Shown: piece after piece, positions 44,223-52,898 of the stretch
Position numbering within the stretch: position 1 is the first letter of the stretch
How the letters are laid out: each line of letters opens with the position of its first letter
Source of the DNA: Akkermansia sp.
GTDB taxonomy: Bacteria > Verrucomicrobiota > Verrucomicrobiia > Verrucomicrobiales > Akkermansiaceae
Length of the DNA: 64,000 nucleotides
NCBI GenBank assembly: GCA_030536145.1
Contig: JAUNQN010000007.1
Location: 1 to 64,000 of the forward strand
Direction of reading: 5' to 3'
Notes under the pieces: model-generated
Database searches by the model: none
What the model was told of the DNA's origin: nothing
The model's input: only the letters and a program-made list of their open reading frames with translations
Program-made: the position numbers and the translations under genes

Positions 44223-45005
44223 TCAGGCGGGTGTGATTTCCACCCAGGGCATGCGGGCGGAGGGCTCTGCGCAGACAAGCTGCGTGTGGTGCAGGCCGAG
44301 CTCCTGCAGGGTGGCCTGCATGGCGGCATGGGCCAGGGCCGGGGTGTTGCACTCCCGGCTCAGGTGGGCCAGGGTGATATGGCGCAGGCCGGGGCGGGCT
44401 ATACTGCGCACAAAATCACAGGCCTGGGTGTTGGAAAGGTGGCCGTTCGGGCAGGCTATGCGCGCTATCAGGCGCTTGGGGCGGCCGGAGGAGCGCAGCA
44501 TCTCCTCATCATAGTTGGACTCCAGGTACAGGGCATCCACCCCGGCCAGCAGCTCCGGCATGCCGCGCGTAATGCGCCCCGTGTCCGTGACATAGCCCAG
44601 GCGCACGCCGCCGCTCTCAAAGAGGAAGCCGAAGGGGTCCGCCACGTCATGGCTCACGCTGAAGGGGGTGACGGTCAAATCCCCCACCTGCACGGGGGAG
44701 CCGGGTTCCATGTAGGTGAAATCCGCCCCCGGGGCAAGCCGCTGCAGGTCCGGGGCCACATAGCGGCTGCAGTACAGGTGCAGCGGGGCCTTCTTGGCAA
44801 AGGTGGCCAGGCCCTGGATGTGGTCGCCGTGCTCATGGGTGACAAACAGGCCGGAAAGCATGCCGGGGGTGAGCCCGCATTCCTTCAGGCGCTGGCAGAG
44901 GCAGCGGCAGGACACCCCGGCATCCACCAGCACGCTGGTGGTGCCGGTGGATACCACGGTGGCATTTCCGCCGCTGCTGCTGGCAAGTACGGAGAAGCGG
45001 ATCAT
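44223..45005 (-). CDS. YycJ/WalJ-type metallo-beta-lactamase-fold hydrolase
   Basis: 260 residues. The zinc motif is T-H-E-H-G-D-H-I-Q-G; S-S-S-G-G-N-A at the N-terminus, the Asp ligand region G-Y-V-T-D-T-G and N-G-H-L-S-N are typical of WalJ/YycJ, a putative 5'-3' exonuclease. Between the peroxidase (7 bp upstream) and tatD (5 bp downstream), so translationally packed in one operon. Partner and substrate are unknown. Confidence 0.85.
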   Translation of the reverse strand: MIRFSVLASSSGGNATVVSTGTTSVLVDAGVSCRCLCQRLKECGLTPGMLSGLFVTHEHGDHIQGLATFAKKAPLHLYCSRYVAPDLQRLAPGADFTYMEPGSPVQVGDLTVTPFSVSHDVADPFGFLFESGGVRLGYVTDTGRITRGMPELLAGVDALYLESNYDEEMLRSSGRPKRLIARIACPNGHLSNTQACDFVRSIARPGLRHITLAHLSRECNTPALAHAAMQATLQELGLHHTQLVCAEPSARMPWVEITPA

Positions 45006-45012
45006 GCGGTTC

Positions 45013-46554
45013 TTACTTGGCAGCCTGGGCGGGGGAGGTCAGGTCGTCCGTTGCGGGCGGGGCCACGTCCCCGGGGGTCAGGCGGTCCAGCGGAATACCG
45101 TTGAGCTTGCCGGTCTGGGCCTTCAGGAATGCGGTAATCTGCTCCACATCTGCGGCAGAGGGGTCCATGGCGTTCTCCGTCATGCACATGATGCGCACGG
45201 CATCCTCCAGGCGGGAGACGGTACCGGTGTGGAAATAGGGGCCGGTAAGGGCCACGTTGCGCAGGGTGGGCACGCGGAAGAGGTCCTTGTGCTCCGGGTT
45301 CTTGGTGAAGTCCATGCGGCCAAAGGCGCCTTCCTTGTACTCTGCCTGTTCGGCCACGGGAACGGCATCGCCATGGCAGCCCTTGCAGGTGCCGTCCACA
45401 GCGCGGCCCTGGTGGGAACCGGGAATGCCCTTGGTGGCCAGCTCGCGCAGGTCGGCATGGGTGTTGATGTGCTCAAAGCTGATACCGCCGAGGGCGGGGC
45501 CCGCATGGCAGGTGGCACAGCCGTAGTTCACAAACTTCATCATGCCCTTCTTCTGCTCGGCAGTCAGGGCCGTGGTGTCGCCGTTCAGGTAGCGGTCAAA
45601 GTCGGAACCGGGGGTCACCAGGGTCTTCTCATACGCGGCGATGGCATCCGTGATGGTGTCGCCGTTGATTTCCTTGTTGCCGTATGCCAGCAGGAACAGG
45701 GCCACCAGGCGGTCGTCCTTCTTGAGCTTCTCTGCAATGGCCTGCCAGTCCTCCGGGAACTCGTAGCCCATCTCGACGGGGTTCAGGGGAGGGCCGCCGG
45801 CCTGCTCCTTGAGGTCTGCGGCGCGGCCATCCCAGAACTGGCAGATGTGGCCGGCAGCATTGAACACGGTGGGGGCGTTCACGCCGCCCAGCTGGGGCTT
45901 GCCGTCGGCACCGGGCACACCCTCGGACTTGGGCTTGTTGTCCGTGCCGCCCTTGGTCAGGTCATGGCAAGAGGCGCAGGCCACGCCGTTCGTGGTGGAA
46001 AGGCGGGTGTCGTTGTACAGCAGCTGGCCCAGCAGCACCTTGGCGCGGTCCGCCTGGCTCACGGGCTTTGCGGCGGGGGCAATGGGCTGGAACATGCGGG
46101 CCTGGGCGCCATCCTCCGTATAGCGGTGGCGCAGCACGGCCACGTCCTTCATGGTAAGGGCGGAACCCAGGTGTACGGCGGTGTAGGATGCCGGGGGCAT
46201 GCGGCGGGTGCTCAGCACGCGGTCCATCTTCAGGTAGTCGATGGCGCCGGAGCGCAGCGTGCGGTCCGGCTTGAGCAGGAAGGCGCGCTTGGCGTTGTCC
46301 ACATGGCGCTGCATCAAGCCCAGGGAGAGGGCGTTGAGCAGGCTGTTCGGCTTGGCGTCATTGGCATGGCAGGCGGCGCACTTGTATTCCAACAGGGCGG
46401 CAGCCATCTTGTCGGCCTCGGCCTTGTCGGCGGGCACGGGCATCTTGCTGTCCTGCATGCCGCTGTGCACGCCCATGGAGACGGCGATGACAGCAGAACC
46501 CAGGGCGGCCGTGCCCAGGAATGCCAGGGAGAATTTGGCGATATGGGATTTCAT
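45013..46554 (-). CDS. Cytochrome c peroxidase-family protein with four haem motifs
   Basis: 513 residues with an N-terminal signal anchor. Four CxxCH sites: C-A-A-C-H (59-63), C-A-S-C-H (193-197), C-A-T-C-H (346-350) and C-K-G-C-H (390-394). The central C-A-S-C-H domain with G-R-A-A-D-L and the later M-D-F-T-K-N-P are those of bacterial dihaem peroxidases (CcpA/MauG), which normally have two haems. The N-terminal site belongs to a haem-binding domain also seen in trihaem YhjA-like enzymes; the fourth is extra. Likely periplasmic electron transfer and H2O2 reduction. Second gene of the operon from 46926. Confidence 0.85.
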   Translation of the reverse strand: MKSHIAKFSLAFLGTAALGSAVIAVSMGVHSGMQDSKMPVPADKAEADKMAAALLEYKCAACHANDAKPNSLLNALSLGLMQRHVDNAKRAFLLKPDRTLRSGAIDYLKMDRVLSTRRMPPASYTAVHLGSALTMKDVAVLRHRYTEDGAQARMFQPIAPAAKPVSQADRAKVLLGQLLYNDTRLSTTNGVACASCHDLTKGGTDNKPKSEGVPGADGKPQLGGVNAPTVFNAAGHICQFWDGRAADLKEQAGGPPLNPVEMGYEFPEDWQAIAEKLKKDDRLVALFLLAYGNKEINGDTITDAIAAYEKTLVTPGSDFDRYLNGDTTALTAEQKKGMMKFVNYGCATCHAGPALGGISFEHINTHADLRELATKGIPGSHQGRAVDGTCKGCHGDAVPVAEQAEYKEGAFGRMDFTKNPEHKDLFRVPTLRNVALTGPYFHTGTVSRLEDAVRIMCMTENAMDPSAADVEQITAFLKAQTGKLNGIPLDRLTPGDVAPPATDDLTSPAQAAK

Positions 46555-46590
46555 GGTATAGGAAGTATCTTGGTTAGGAAAGGAATGTTA

Positions 46591-46926
46591 TCAGCGGGCG
46601 GAGCGGAGATTGGAGAGCAGGTTCTTCCCCTGCTCCAGCAGGAGCTTGCGGTACATCACGCCCGTGGTCCAGTTGTCGAACGGGCGGCGCAGTGCGTTCG
46701 GGATGGCGTTCTCCCCGCGCGCCACGCGGTAGCGGGAATTGCCGCGCTTGAAATAGTCGTACTCCTCATCGGAGCCGTAGTAGGTCATATCCGTGTACTC
46801 GCGGTGGTCCAGCACGTTGTACATGCCGGGGGTAAGCAGCTCCGCACGGGAAACGGTCTGCGTGGGCCAGAGCGCGCAGGAACTCATCAGGCAGCTAAAA
46901 GCCAAGAGGGAAACCAGCTTTTTCAT
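46591..46926 (-). CDS. Small lipoprotein of unknown function
   Basis: 111 residues. Signal peptide with lipobox L-M-S-S-C (Cys17). The mature part is polar, with a Tyr/Asp-rich patch (Y-T-D-M-T-Y-Y-G-S-D-E-E-Y-D-Y-F) and a basic C-terminus. Not recognised. First gene of the operon that continues with the peroxidase 36 bp later. Confidence 0.65.
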   Translation of the reverse strand: MKKLVSLLAFSCLMSSCALWPTQTVSRAELLTPGMYNVLDHREYTDMTYYGSDEEYDYFKRGNSRYRVARGENAIPNALRRPFDNWTTGVMYRKLLLEQGKNLLSNLRSAR

Positions 46927-46935
46927 ACGGCGGGT

Positions 46936-46964
46936 ATTCTAACACGTTTCCCGCCGCCTGGCAA
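46936..46964 (-). promoter_or_regulatory. Promoter of the lipoprotein-peroxidase-MBL-tatD operon
   Basis: Minus strand: TTGCCA, 17 bp, TAGAAT, then 9 nt to the ATG at 46926. Confidence 0.6.
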
Positions 46965-46998
46965 GGAGCATATTTGGAAAAGTTCTTGCCATTTCCCC

Positions 46999-47036
46999 AA
47001 AAAACACGGCACCTGCCCCACGCGGGAACAGGTACC
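46999..47036 (-). terminator. Rho-independent terminator after the lipoprotein at 47065
   Basis: A 12-13 bp stem with wobble pairs (47008-47019 with 47024-47036) followed on the minus strand by TTTTTT. Confidence 0.7.
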
Positions 47037-47064
47037 GGGTATAGGAATTGTCAGGCAGACGCCC

Positions 47065-47427
47065 TTAGCGGGGATACTTGCGCAGCTCGTTGGCCTTGCG
47101 GTTCTCGTCCGTCAGCAGCTGGCCGTGGCCCCACTGGTAGTCCTTGTTGTCATAGAGCTCCGGGGCAGCCATCTTCACGAACTCGTGCTCCTTCTTCTCG
47201 GCGGCGATGTCCTTCTGCACATCGGCGTTCATCTGGCGCACCAGCTCGCGGTGCTTGCGCTCCACGTCGGAAATCTTGTTGGACTTCTTCACGGGGGCTA
47301 CGTATACCACCTGCTGGGGGGCGGCCACGGGATACTCCGTGACGGCGGTGGAGCTGGAGGAAGTGCAGGACGGCAGCACGAGAGCAGCTGCGGCAAGCAG
47401 GACGCTGTATTGAAGTGTGGCTTTCAT
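47065..47427 (-). CDS. Small lipoprotein of unknown function
   Basis: 120 residues. Lipobox V-L-P-S-C (Cys21), then a serine-rich linker, a short V-V-Y-V-A-P-V-K-K segment and a charged helical stretch (S-D-V-E-R-K-H-R-E-L-V-R-Q-M). Not recognised. Followed by its own terminator. Confidence 0.65.
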   Translation of the reverse strand: MKATLQYSVLLAAAALVLPSCTSSSSTAVTEYPVAAPQQVVYVAPVKKSNKISDVERKHRELVRQMNADVQKDIAAEKKEHEFVKMAAPELYDNKDYQWGHGQLLTDENRKANELRKYPR

Positions 47428-47536
47428 GGTAATAAATCTTTTGATACCTGACTGGGTTGCTTCCCACTCTAGCAGAACGCTCCCCGCGCGTCAAGGGGAT
47501 TTTTCACCTAATATACACTTTTCTTAAAAAACTCCC

Positions 47537-48103
47537 TTACTTGCGCTTTACGGTCACGCTGCGGACCTCGTATGAGGCGCTTCCCTGCACCTTGGAGGAA
47601 TCCACGCCGACCCGGACAATGGAGCCGGAGGACGACAGCGTGGCGGGCAGTTCCATGCTGCCCACCTCCGGGCTTACCAGCAGGGTGCATTCCATAGCCT
47701 CCGTCCTGCCCACATCACGCTTGGCGTTGGAGTCGTATGCCTCGTAGTACAGGATGAACCCCACTTGCAGGGTGCCGGAATTGAACGTGGGCGTCGGGGT
47801 GTACCCCTCCTGGGTCACCACGCTGAGGGCGGGCGTGTCCTTGTCCACAGCCGGGTAGGACTCCCCCTGCTGCGGGAGGAGGATATCCCCGAGGGCGCTC
47901 TCCGCAACCGCGCCGGACTGGACGTGGAAGGTGAAGCAGGCCTCCTTGCCGCTGCCGGCCTGGGCAGCATGCACGGTGAGCTCCAGGCCGTCCAGCTTGG
48001 CAATCTCGTTCTCCGGATTTTTCCCACCGCCACCGCCGCCACCGCAAGCGGTGAGGGCCAGCGCACAGGCAGCCATACAGGCAATTCCCTTGAGAAGTTT
48101 CAT
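47537..48103 (-). CDS. Lipoprotein with polyglycine linker
   Basis: 188 residues. Lipobox L-T-A-C (Cys20) followed directly by seven glycines, a spacer that would hold the domain away from the membrane. The rest is beta-rich (L-E-L-T-V-H-A-A, F-T-F-H-V-Q-S-G, L-Q-V-G-F-I-L-Y-Y-E). Not recognised. It follows the CAP-domain gene by 19 bp and may act with it. Confidence 0.6.
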   Translation of the reverse strand: MKLLKGIACMAACALALTACGGGGGGGKNPENEIAKLDGLELTVHAAQAGSGKEACFTFHVQSGAVAESALGDILLPQQGESYPAVDKDTPALSVVTQEGYTPTPTFNSGTLQVGFILYYEAYDSNAKRDVGRTEAMECTLLVSPEVGSMELPATLSSSGSIVRVGVDSSKVQGSASYEVRSVTVKRK

Positions 48104-48122
48104 AACAGTCTTTCAGTTGAGG

Positions 48123-49622
48123 TTACAGGAAAAGGTCCACCACGTACTCGTCCTTGAAATTGGTGCCGGTGATACGCACCCAGTACACGCCCACGTTCAT
48201 ACCATCCTTCTTGGTGAACTGGGAGTAGTCCGGCTCAAAGACAATGCTGTTCGCCACGGGATAGCCGCCGTTGTTGGGGTGCACGAACACCTTCTGCACG
48301 TTCACCTTGGGGGCGGAGGCCAGCTCCTTGGCGCTGGGCGCGGCCTTCAGGCTGCGGGGCATGCGCCACATTTCCACCTTGGCGTTCTGGGGCACGGAGA
48401 CCCCCTGGGCGGGGTAGTAGCTCCAACCGTTGCCCTTCAGGTAGTTGGCGGGGAAGAAGCCGCGGCCGGGGTAGCTGCGCGCCTTCTTCTGGGGCTGGCC
48501 GGAGAGGTCGCTGGTGCGCATGGCGTGGAAACCGCCGCTCACGCCGAAGGCGGTCTTGCGGGACTGGGGGAAGAGAATCCAGGCGCGGTGGCCGCGCTTC
48601 TCGCGGTTGTTGTCGCCGGCATCCTCCACGTAGCCGATGACGGAGGCGGCTGCAGGAATAATCTGGGAGCCCATGTGCAGGTTGCACTTGTCCGTGGAAT
48701 GGCCCAGGCCGTGGGAGATGGTGCCGGCCTTCTTGCAGGCGTCGGAGGCATCCTGGGCATCACGCTTGTAGCCGGAATCAAAGGTCATGAAGGTTTCCAC
48801 GTTGCAGAGGAAGCGGTACACGTTCACCATGTTCACGGCATCCTGCTGGGTGGAGTCCGCGCCGTGTGCGGGGCGGGTGGCCAGCAGCTCCTTCACCTTC
48901 TTCTCCATGTCCTTCTTGCCCACGGGGTAGAGCTGGCGGCTCACGCCGCCGGCGGTGGGATTGGTGATATTCTTGATTTCCGTGGCACTCTTCTTGGCAC
49001 CCAGGTCTGCAAAGGTGTTGCGCAGGTCCGCCATCATGGAAAGGGCCTCGTCGTCGCTCACCTTGTGCTTGGTAAGCCCGTCGGCAAAGGCCTTGGCAGG
49101 CACCTTCTTGTCCGTGACAAGCCACTTCAGGAAATCCGGCTCCTTCTTGATGACCTCGTCGGAGGCGCCTTCCTTGCTGCCTGCCGCGTAGTCGATGCAC
49201 TTGTAGATAGCCATGGCCTGCTTGGCCAGGGAGCCTTTCACGGCGGTCTTGTCAGGCTTGCCGTCCTCACCGAAGGAGGCGGGGAAAGCCTCGGTCAGCA
49301 GGCGCTTCAGCTCGTCCTGCAGGCCCTTGTAGTCGTCGGCATCCGCCTTCTCCTTCACCAGCTTGCGGAGCATCTTGGCCATAGCCTTGTCCTTGGCGGC
49401 CTCAGCGGTCAGGGAGAGTTCCTTCTTCTTGGCGGCGGCCTCCTGGCCCTCGCCGCCCTCTTCCGCAGCGGCGTCATCGGCGGCGGGTTCCTCATCGGCG
49501 GCATCCTGGCCGGCTACGAAGTCGAAACGGGGCTGGGCATCATCTGCACAGACGCTACCGGCCACCCAGGCACCGATGGAGAGGGTGGCACACAGTGAAA
49601 GCATTACATGGCGTGTTTTCAT
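48123..49622 (-). CDS. Secreted CAP/SCP-domain protein
   Basis: 499 residues with a signal peptide (1-26) and an acidic, alanine-rich linker. The middle has Q-Q-D-A-V-N-M-V-N-V-Y-R-F-L, then H-G-L-G-H-S-T-D-K-C and G-Y-V-E-D-A-G-D, followed by G-H-R-A-W-I-L-F-P. This order fits the CAP (SCP/PR-1) fold with its His/Glu pocket. CAP proteins in bacteria are secreted and bind small molecules or sterols, or act on the envelope; no function is assigned. The family match is moderate. First of two genes with the lipoprotein at 48103. Confidence 0.65.
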   Translation of the reverse strand: MKTRHVMLSLCATLSIGAWVAGSVCADDAQPRFDFVAGQDAADEEPAADDAAAEEGGEGQEAAAKKKELSLTAEAAKDKAMAKMLRKLVKEKADADDYKGLQDELKRLLTEAFPASFGEDGKPDKTAVKGSLAKQAMAIYKCIDYAAGSKEGASDEVIKKEPDFLKWLVTDKKVPAKAFADGLTKHKVSDDEALSMMADLRNTFADLGAKKSATEIKNITNPTAGGVSRQLYPVGKKDMEKKVKELLATRPAHGADSTQQDAVNMVNVYRFLCNVETFMTFDSGYKRDAQDASDACKKAGTISHGLGHSTDKCNLHMGSQIIPAAASVIGYVEDAGDNNREKRGHRAWILFPQSRKTAFGVSGGFHAMRTSDLSGQPQKKARSYPGRGFFPANYLKGNGWSYYPAQGVSVPQNAKVEMWRMPRSLKAAPSAKELASAPKVNVQKVFVHPNNGGYPVANSIVFEPDYSQFTKKDGMNVGVYWVRITGTNFKDEYVVDLFL

Positions 49623-49660
49623 GGAATTACAACGGAGTACGCCCCGAATTTACAATACAC

Positions 49661-49695
49661 CCCCCGCTGCGTCAAGCCGAAAGCGCAGCGGAGGG
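49661..49695 (-). terminator. Hairpin after the kinase-like gene
   Basis: A GC-rich inverted repeat (core CCGCTGCG at 49664-49671 with CGCAGCGG at 49684-49691) lies past the minus-strand stop at 49724. Weak T-tail. Confidence 0.5.
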
Positions 49696-49723
49696 CGTGA
49701 AAGTGGCAAAAAGGGGCGGGCTG

Positions 49724-50434
49724 CTACTCGCGGAAATCCTGCGCGTTCTTGCGCATGATATCCACCTGCAGGCGGGTCAGCTCCTCATCAAAGAGGATGG
49801 GGCTGAGCGGCTCCCAGTCGCTCCCGGAGCGCAGGCGGCCCAGCACCAGCTCCACCGGTTCCGCCAGGGTGGAGCTCATATCCAGCAGGGGAGAGATGAG
49901 CACGGCGGCACCTTTCATGTATTCCCGGCTCTCCCCGTGGCGGCGGGGGCCTGCCACGGCCATGTTGTCGAAGCGGAACTCCATCTCCATCATGTACGTG
50001 TGCTCCAGGGAGAACGGCAGCGCGGCGATGCGCTCCACATCCATGTAGAAGCACACGCGGCAGAGCTGCTTGAGCAGGCCGCAGATGACTGCGGCAGAAA
50101 GCAGGCGGCCGTTGGAAACCATCATGTCCAGCGGCTCGCCCTGAATGCGCTCGTTGGCCAGGTACCAGGTACCCTCGTCCTCCAGCAGCTCCAGGGGAGA
50201 AGCCACGTGGGGGTTCATGACGCGGGCCTTGGTGCGGGCGCTTTCAATGAAAAAGTGGACCTTGCGCGGGTCTTTCACTACCGAGGGGCGCAGGGCCTCC
50301 ACCAGCACATCACGGCGCACGTCCTTCTGCATGGCGGCGTAGGTCACGGTGGTGGCTGTCTCCTGCACGATGGAGGAGAGGATGTACTGCTCCCCGATGA
50401 CGCGCGGCAGGTTGTAGATCAGCGCGGAATCCAT
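49724..50434 (-). CDS. Degenerate protein-kinase-like protein
   Basis: 236 residues from ATG 50434, four bases after the fucosidase stop; the longer upstream frame is antisense-like and overlaps that gene. The sequence resembles the N-lobe and hinge of bacterial Ser/Thr kinases: Y-I-L-S-S-I-V-Q-E-T, D-V-L-V-E-A-L-R-P-S, then A-R-V-M-N-P-H-V-A-S-P-L-E-L and Y-L-A-N-E-R-I-Q-G-E-P-L. There is no glycine-rich loop, no H-R-D and no D-F-G. It is probably a non-catalytic kinase fold. Its link to the fucosidase is unexplained. Confidence 0.55.
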   Translation of the reverse strand: MDSALIYNLPRVIGEQYILSSIVQETATTVTYAAMQKDVRRDVLVEALRPSVVKDPRKVHFFIESARTKARVMNPHVASPLELLEDEGTWYLANERIQGEPLDMMVSNGRLLSAAVICGLLKQLCRVCFYMDVERIAALPFSLEHTYMMEMEFRFDNMAVAGPRRHGESREYMKGAAVLISPLLDMSSTLAEPVELVLGRLRSGSDWEPLSPILFDEELTRLQVDIMRKNAQDFRE

Positions 50435-50438
50435 GGAA

Positions 50439-51923
50439 TCAGGGGTTGAAGCTGAGCTTGAGCACGGGCAGGCCCTCCACGGCCTTCTCCCAGGCGGCGG
50501 CGGGCACGGAGAACTCCATGTAGGCCTTGGGCTCGTCCTGCCCCGGCTCCTCCACGCGCCGCATCTGCACCTTGCACTCCGGCTGGCCCAGGATGGAGGG
50601 GGCCACGTTCTCAATCTGCGTGGCGGGTATGCGCAGCACGTAGTCCTGCTTCTGCGCGGCGGGCAGGAACACGTACATGTCCTCCCGCACCATGCTGGCG
50701 CCCACGCCCTCCGGGAAATCCACATCCAGCACGCCTCGGCTCTCGTAGATGGACTCGGAGTTCACCTTCATCCAGTCGCCCACGCGGCGGAAGACCTTCA
50801 CCAGCGCGGCCGGTATGGAGCCGTCTGCGCGCGGGCCCACGTTCAGCAGGAAATTGCCGCCCTTGGCAGCGCATTCCTCCAGCTTGGAGATGACCTCCTG
50901 CGGGCTCTTGAACTTCAGGTCCACGGAGCAGAAGCCCCACTTGTCACCCACGGTCATGCAGGCCTCCCAGTCCACGCCGGGGTAGCCCTTGGCGGGAATG
51001 CGCTTCTCCGGGGAGGTGTAGTCGCCGTGCCTGCGGGGCAGCACCTCGCCGTCCTTGGAGGCATCAAACCCGGAGAGGTTGTAGAGGCGGTTGTTCATGA
51101 TGATGCCGGGCTGCAAGCTGTGGGCCATGGTCATGAGCTCCGTGGCCTTCCACCCGCGGTCGCCCTCTGCCGCGCCCTGGGAGTAGTCCCACCACAGGAT
51201 GCTGATGTCGCCGTACTTGGTGAGCAGCTCTCGCACCTGGCCGTGCAGGTATTTCAGGTAGGACTCGTGGTTGCGGGGTATGCCCTTCTTCTTGAGCATG
51301 GCCTCCTGGTCCTCCGGGTAGCACAGGTCCGGACAGATGGTATTGTCGTAATCCTGGTGGTGCCAGTCGATAACGCTGTGGTACAGGCCGATGCGGATAC
51401 CGCGCTTGCGGAAGGAATCCGTGTATTCCTTCACAATGTCGCGCCCCACGGCCTTGCCGGCGCAGTAGTCCGTGCTGTCGGTGTCGAACAGGGCAAATCC
51501 CTCATGGTGCTTGGTGGTGAGCACGGCATAGCGGCAGCCGGCGTAGGCGGCCAGGTCTGCCCAGGCCTCCGTGCAGCCGGGGGCGGGCTTGAAACGCGGC
51601 AGGGCCTCTGCGGCGTAGGTTTCCGTATCCAGCTTCATGTTGCGCTGAATCCACTCGCCGCCGCCGAACTCGCCCTTGAAAAAGCCGCCCAGGCCGGAAT
51701 ACAGGCCGTAATGGATGAACATGCCGAACTTGGCATCACGCCACCACTGCATGCGGGCATCGCGCTGCTCGTCCGTTTCCTCCCAGGGCAGGATGACCTT
51801 GCCGCCTGCGGGTGCGGCGCTTGCCGCCTGCGGGGCGGGCGCGGGTGCGGCGGGCGCATCCTGAGCCATGGTGCAGAGTCCGGTGCCCAGCAGGGCCATC
51901 AATGTAAGGCTTTTCCTAATCAT
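50439..51923 (-). CDS. Secreted alpha-L-fucosidase, GH29
   Basis: 494 residues with a signal peptide (1-20) and an Ala/Pro linker. GH29 features: K-F-G-M-F-I-H-Y-G-L-Y-S (65-76), T-T-K-H-H-E-G-F-A-L-F (137-147) and the nucleophile Asp247 in I-L-W-W-D-Y-S-Q-G. GH29 enzymes remove terminal fucose from glycans, as on mucin. The glycine-free D-Y-S replaces the common D-G-G near the nucleophile. Transcribed leaderless and divergently from dapA; the kinase-like gene follows. Confidence 0.92.
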   Translation of the reverse strand: MIRKSLTLMALLGTGLCTMAQDAPAAPAPAPQAASAAPAGGKVILPWEETDEQRDARMQWWRDAKFGMFIHYGLYSGLGGFFKGEFGGGEWIQRNMKLDTETYAAEALPRFKPAPGCTEAWADLAAYAGCRYAVLTTKHHEGFALFDTDSTDYCAGKAVGRDIVKEYTDSFRKRGIRIGLYHSVIDWHHQDYDNTICPDLCYPEDQEAMLKKKGIPRNHESYLKYLHGQVRELLTKYGDISILWWDYSQGAAEGDRGWKATELMTMAHSLQPGIIMNNRLYNLSGFDASKDGEVLPRRHGDYTSPEKRIPAKGYPGVDWEACMTVGDKWGFCSVDLKFKSPQEVISKLEECAAKGGNFLLNVGPRADGSIPAALVKVFRRVGDWMKVNSESIYESRGVLDVDFPEGVGASMVREDMYVFLPAAQKQDYVLRIPATQIENVAPSILGQPECKVQMRRVEEPGQDEPKAYMEFSVPAAAWEKAVEGLPVLKLSFNP

Positions 51924-51929
51924 GCGGCT

Positions 51930-51958
51930 ACTCTACCACCCCCGCCCCCGCGTGTCAA
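51930..51958 (-). promoter_or_regulatory. Promoter of the GH29 gene (leaderless)
   Basis: Minus strand: TTGACA, 17 bp, TAGAGT, then 6 nt to the ATG at 51923. Confidence 0.65.
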
Positions 51959-51972
51959 TCAAATGTTTAACA

Positions 51973-52001
51973 TTGAATTTTCCGAAAAGCCGTGCTATCA
52001 T
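51973..52001 (+). promoter_or_regulatory. Promoter of the dapA operon
   Basis: TTGAAT, 17 bp, TATCAT, then 12 nt to the ATG at 52014. The -35 box is 14 bp from the -35 of the divergent fucosidase promoter. Confidence 0.6.
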
Positions 52002-52013
52002 GCGCGCGACACC

Positions 52014-52895
52014 ATGAAATACCAAGGCCTTTACACAGCAATCGTCACCCCTTTCAAGGACAACCAAGTGGATTACGACGCCTTCCGCAAGCTCATCGAA
52101 GCCCAGGTGGCAGCGGGCGTGACCGGCATTGTGCCCGTGGGCACCACCGGAGAATCCCCCACCCTTTCCCATGTGGAGCACATGGAAGTTATCCGCAAGG
52201 CCGTGGAGTTTGCCGCAGGCCGCTGCCAGGTGATTGCCGGCACCGGCTCCAACTCCACCGCAGAGGCCATCCTGATGACCAAGGAGGCCGAGGCCATGGG
52301 TGCCGACGGCACGCTGCAGGTCTGCCCCTACTACAACAAGCCCAGCCAGGAGGGCGTGTACCGCCACTTCAAGGCCGTGGCGGAGTGCTCCTCCCTGCCC
52401 GTCATCCTGTACAGCATCCCCGGCCGCAGCGGCATTGAGATTGCCGTGGATACCGTGGTGCGCCTGGCCAAGGACTGCCCCACCATCGTGGCCATCAAGG
52501 AGGCCGGCGGCAGCGTGGAGCGCGTGAACCAGCTGGTGCAGGCCCTGCCGGAGGATTTTGCCGTGCTCAGCGGCGACGACGGCCTGACGGTCCCCTTCAT
52601 CTCCTGCGGCGCCTGCGGCCTGGTTTCCGTGACATCCAACGTGGCCCCCGCGCTCATGAAGGAGCTGGTGGATGCCGCGCTCTCCGGCGACGGCAAGCTG
52701 GCCACGCAGCTGCAGAAGAAGTACTACCCGCTCATGAAGGGCCTGATGAGCCTGGACACCAACCCGGTGCCCGTCAAGGCGGCGCTGGCCCTGCGCGGCG
52801 ACATTTCCTGGGAGCTGCGCCTGCCGCTGGCCCCGCTGGCGGAAGAGAAGCACGCCACCCTGCTCAACCTGCTCCGCAACTTCAACCTTGCCTAA
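52014..52895 (+). CDS. dapA: 4-hydroxy-tetrahydrodipicolinate synthase
   Basis: 293 residues from ATG 52014; a much longer frame upstream is antisense to the fucosidase. P-V-G-T-T-G-E-S-P-T-L and the Schiff-base lysine in V-A-I-K-E-A-G-G-S are diagnostic, with Tyr in I-L-Y-S-I-P-G-R. It condenses pyruvate with aspartate semialdehyde in the lysine/diaminopimelate pathway. First gene of the six-gene dapA-dapB-folK-panB-bioF-bioG/C run. Confidence 0.97.
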   Translation: MKYQGLYTAIVTPFKDNQVDYDAFRKLIEAQVAAGVTGIVPVGTTGESPTLSHVEHMEVIRKAVEFAAGRCQVIAGTGSNSTAEAILMTKEAEAMGADGTLQVCPYYNKPSQEGVYRHFKAVAECSSLPVILYSIPGRSGIEIAVDTVVRLAKDCPTIVAIKEAGGSVERVNQLVQALPEDFAVLSGDDGLTVPFISCGACGLVSVTSNVAPALMKELVDAALSGDGKLATQLQKKYYPLMKGLMSLDTNPVPVKAALALRGDISWELRLPLAPLAEEKHATLLNLLRNFNLA

Positions 52896-52898
52896 GCC

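Noticed and set aside
50433-52013. Long frame extending dapA upstream
   Set aside because: Antisense to the GH29 gene; DapA begins at 52014, after a promoter.
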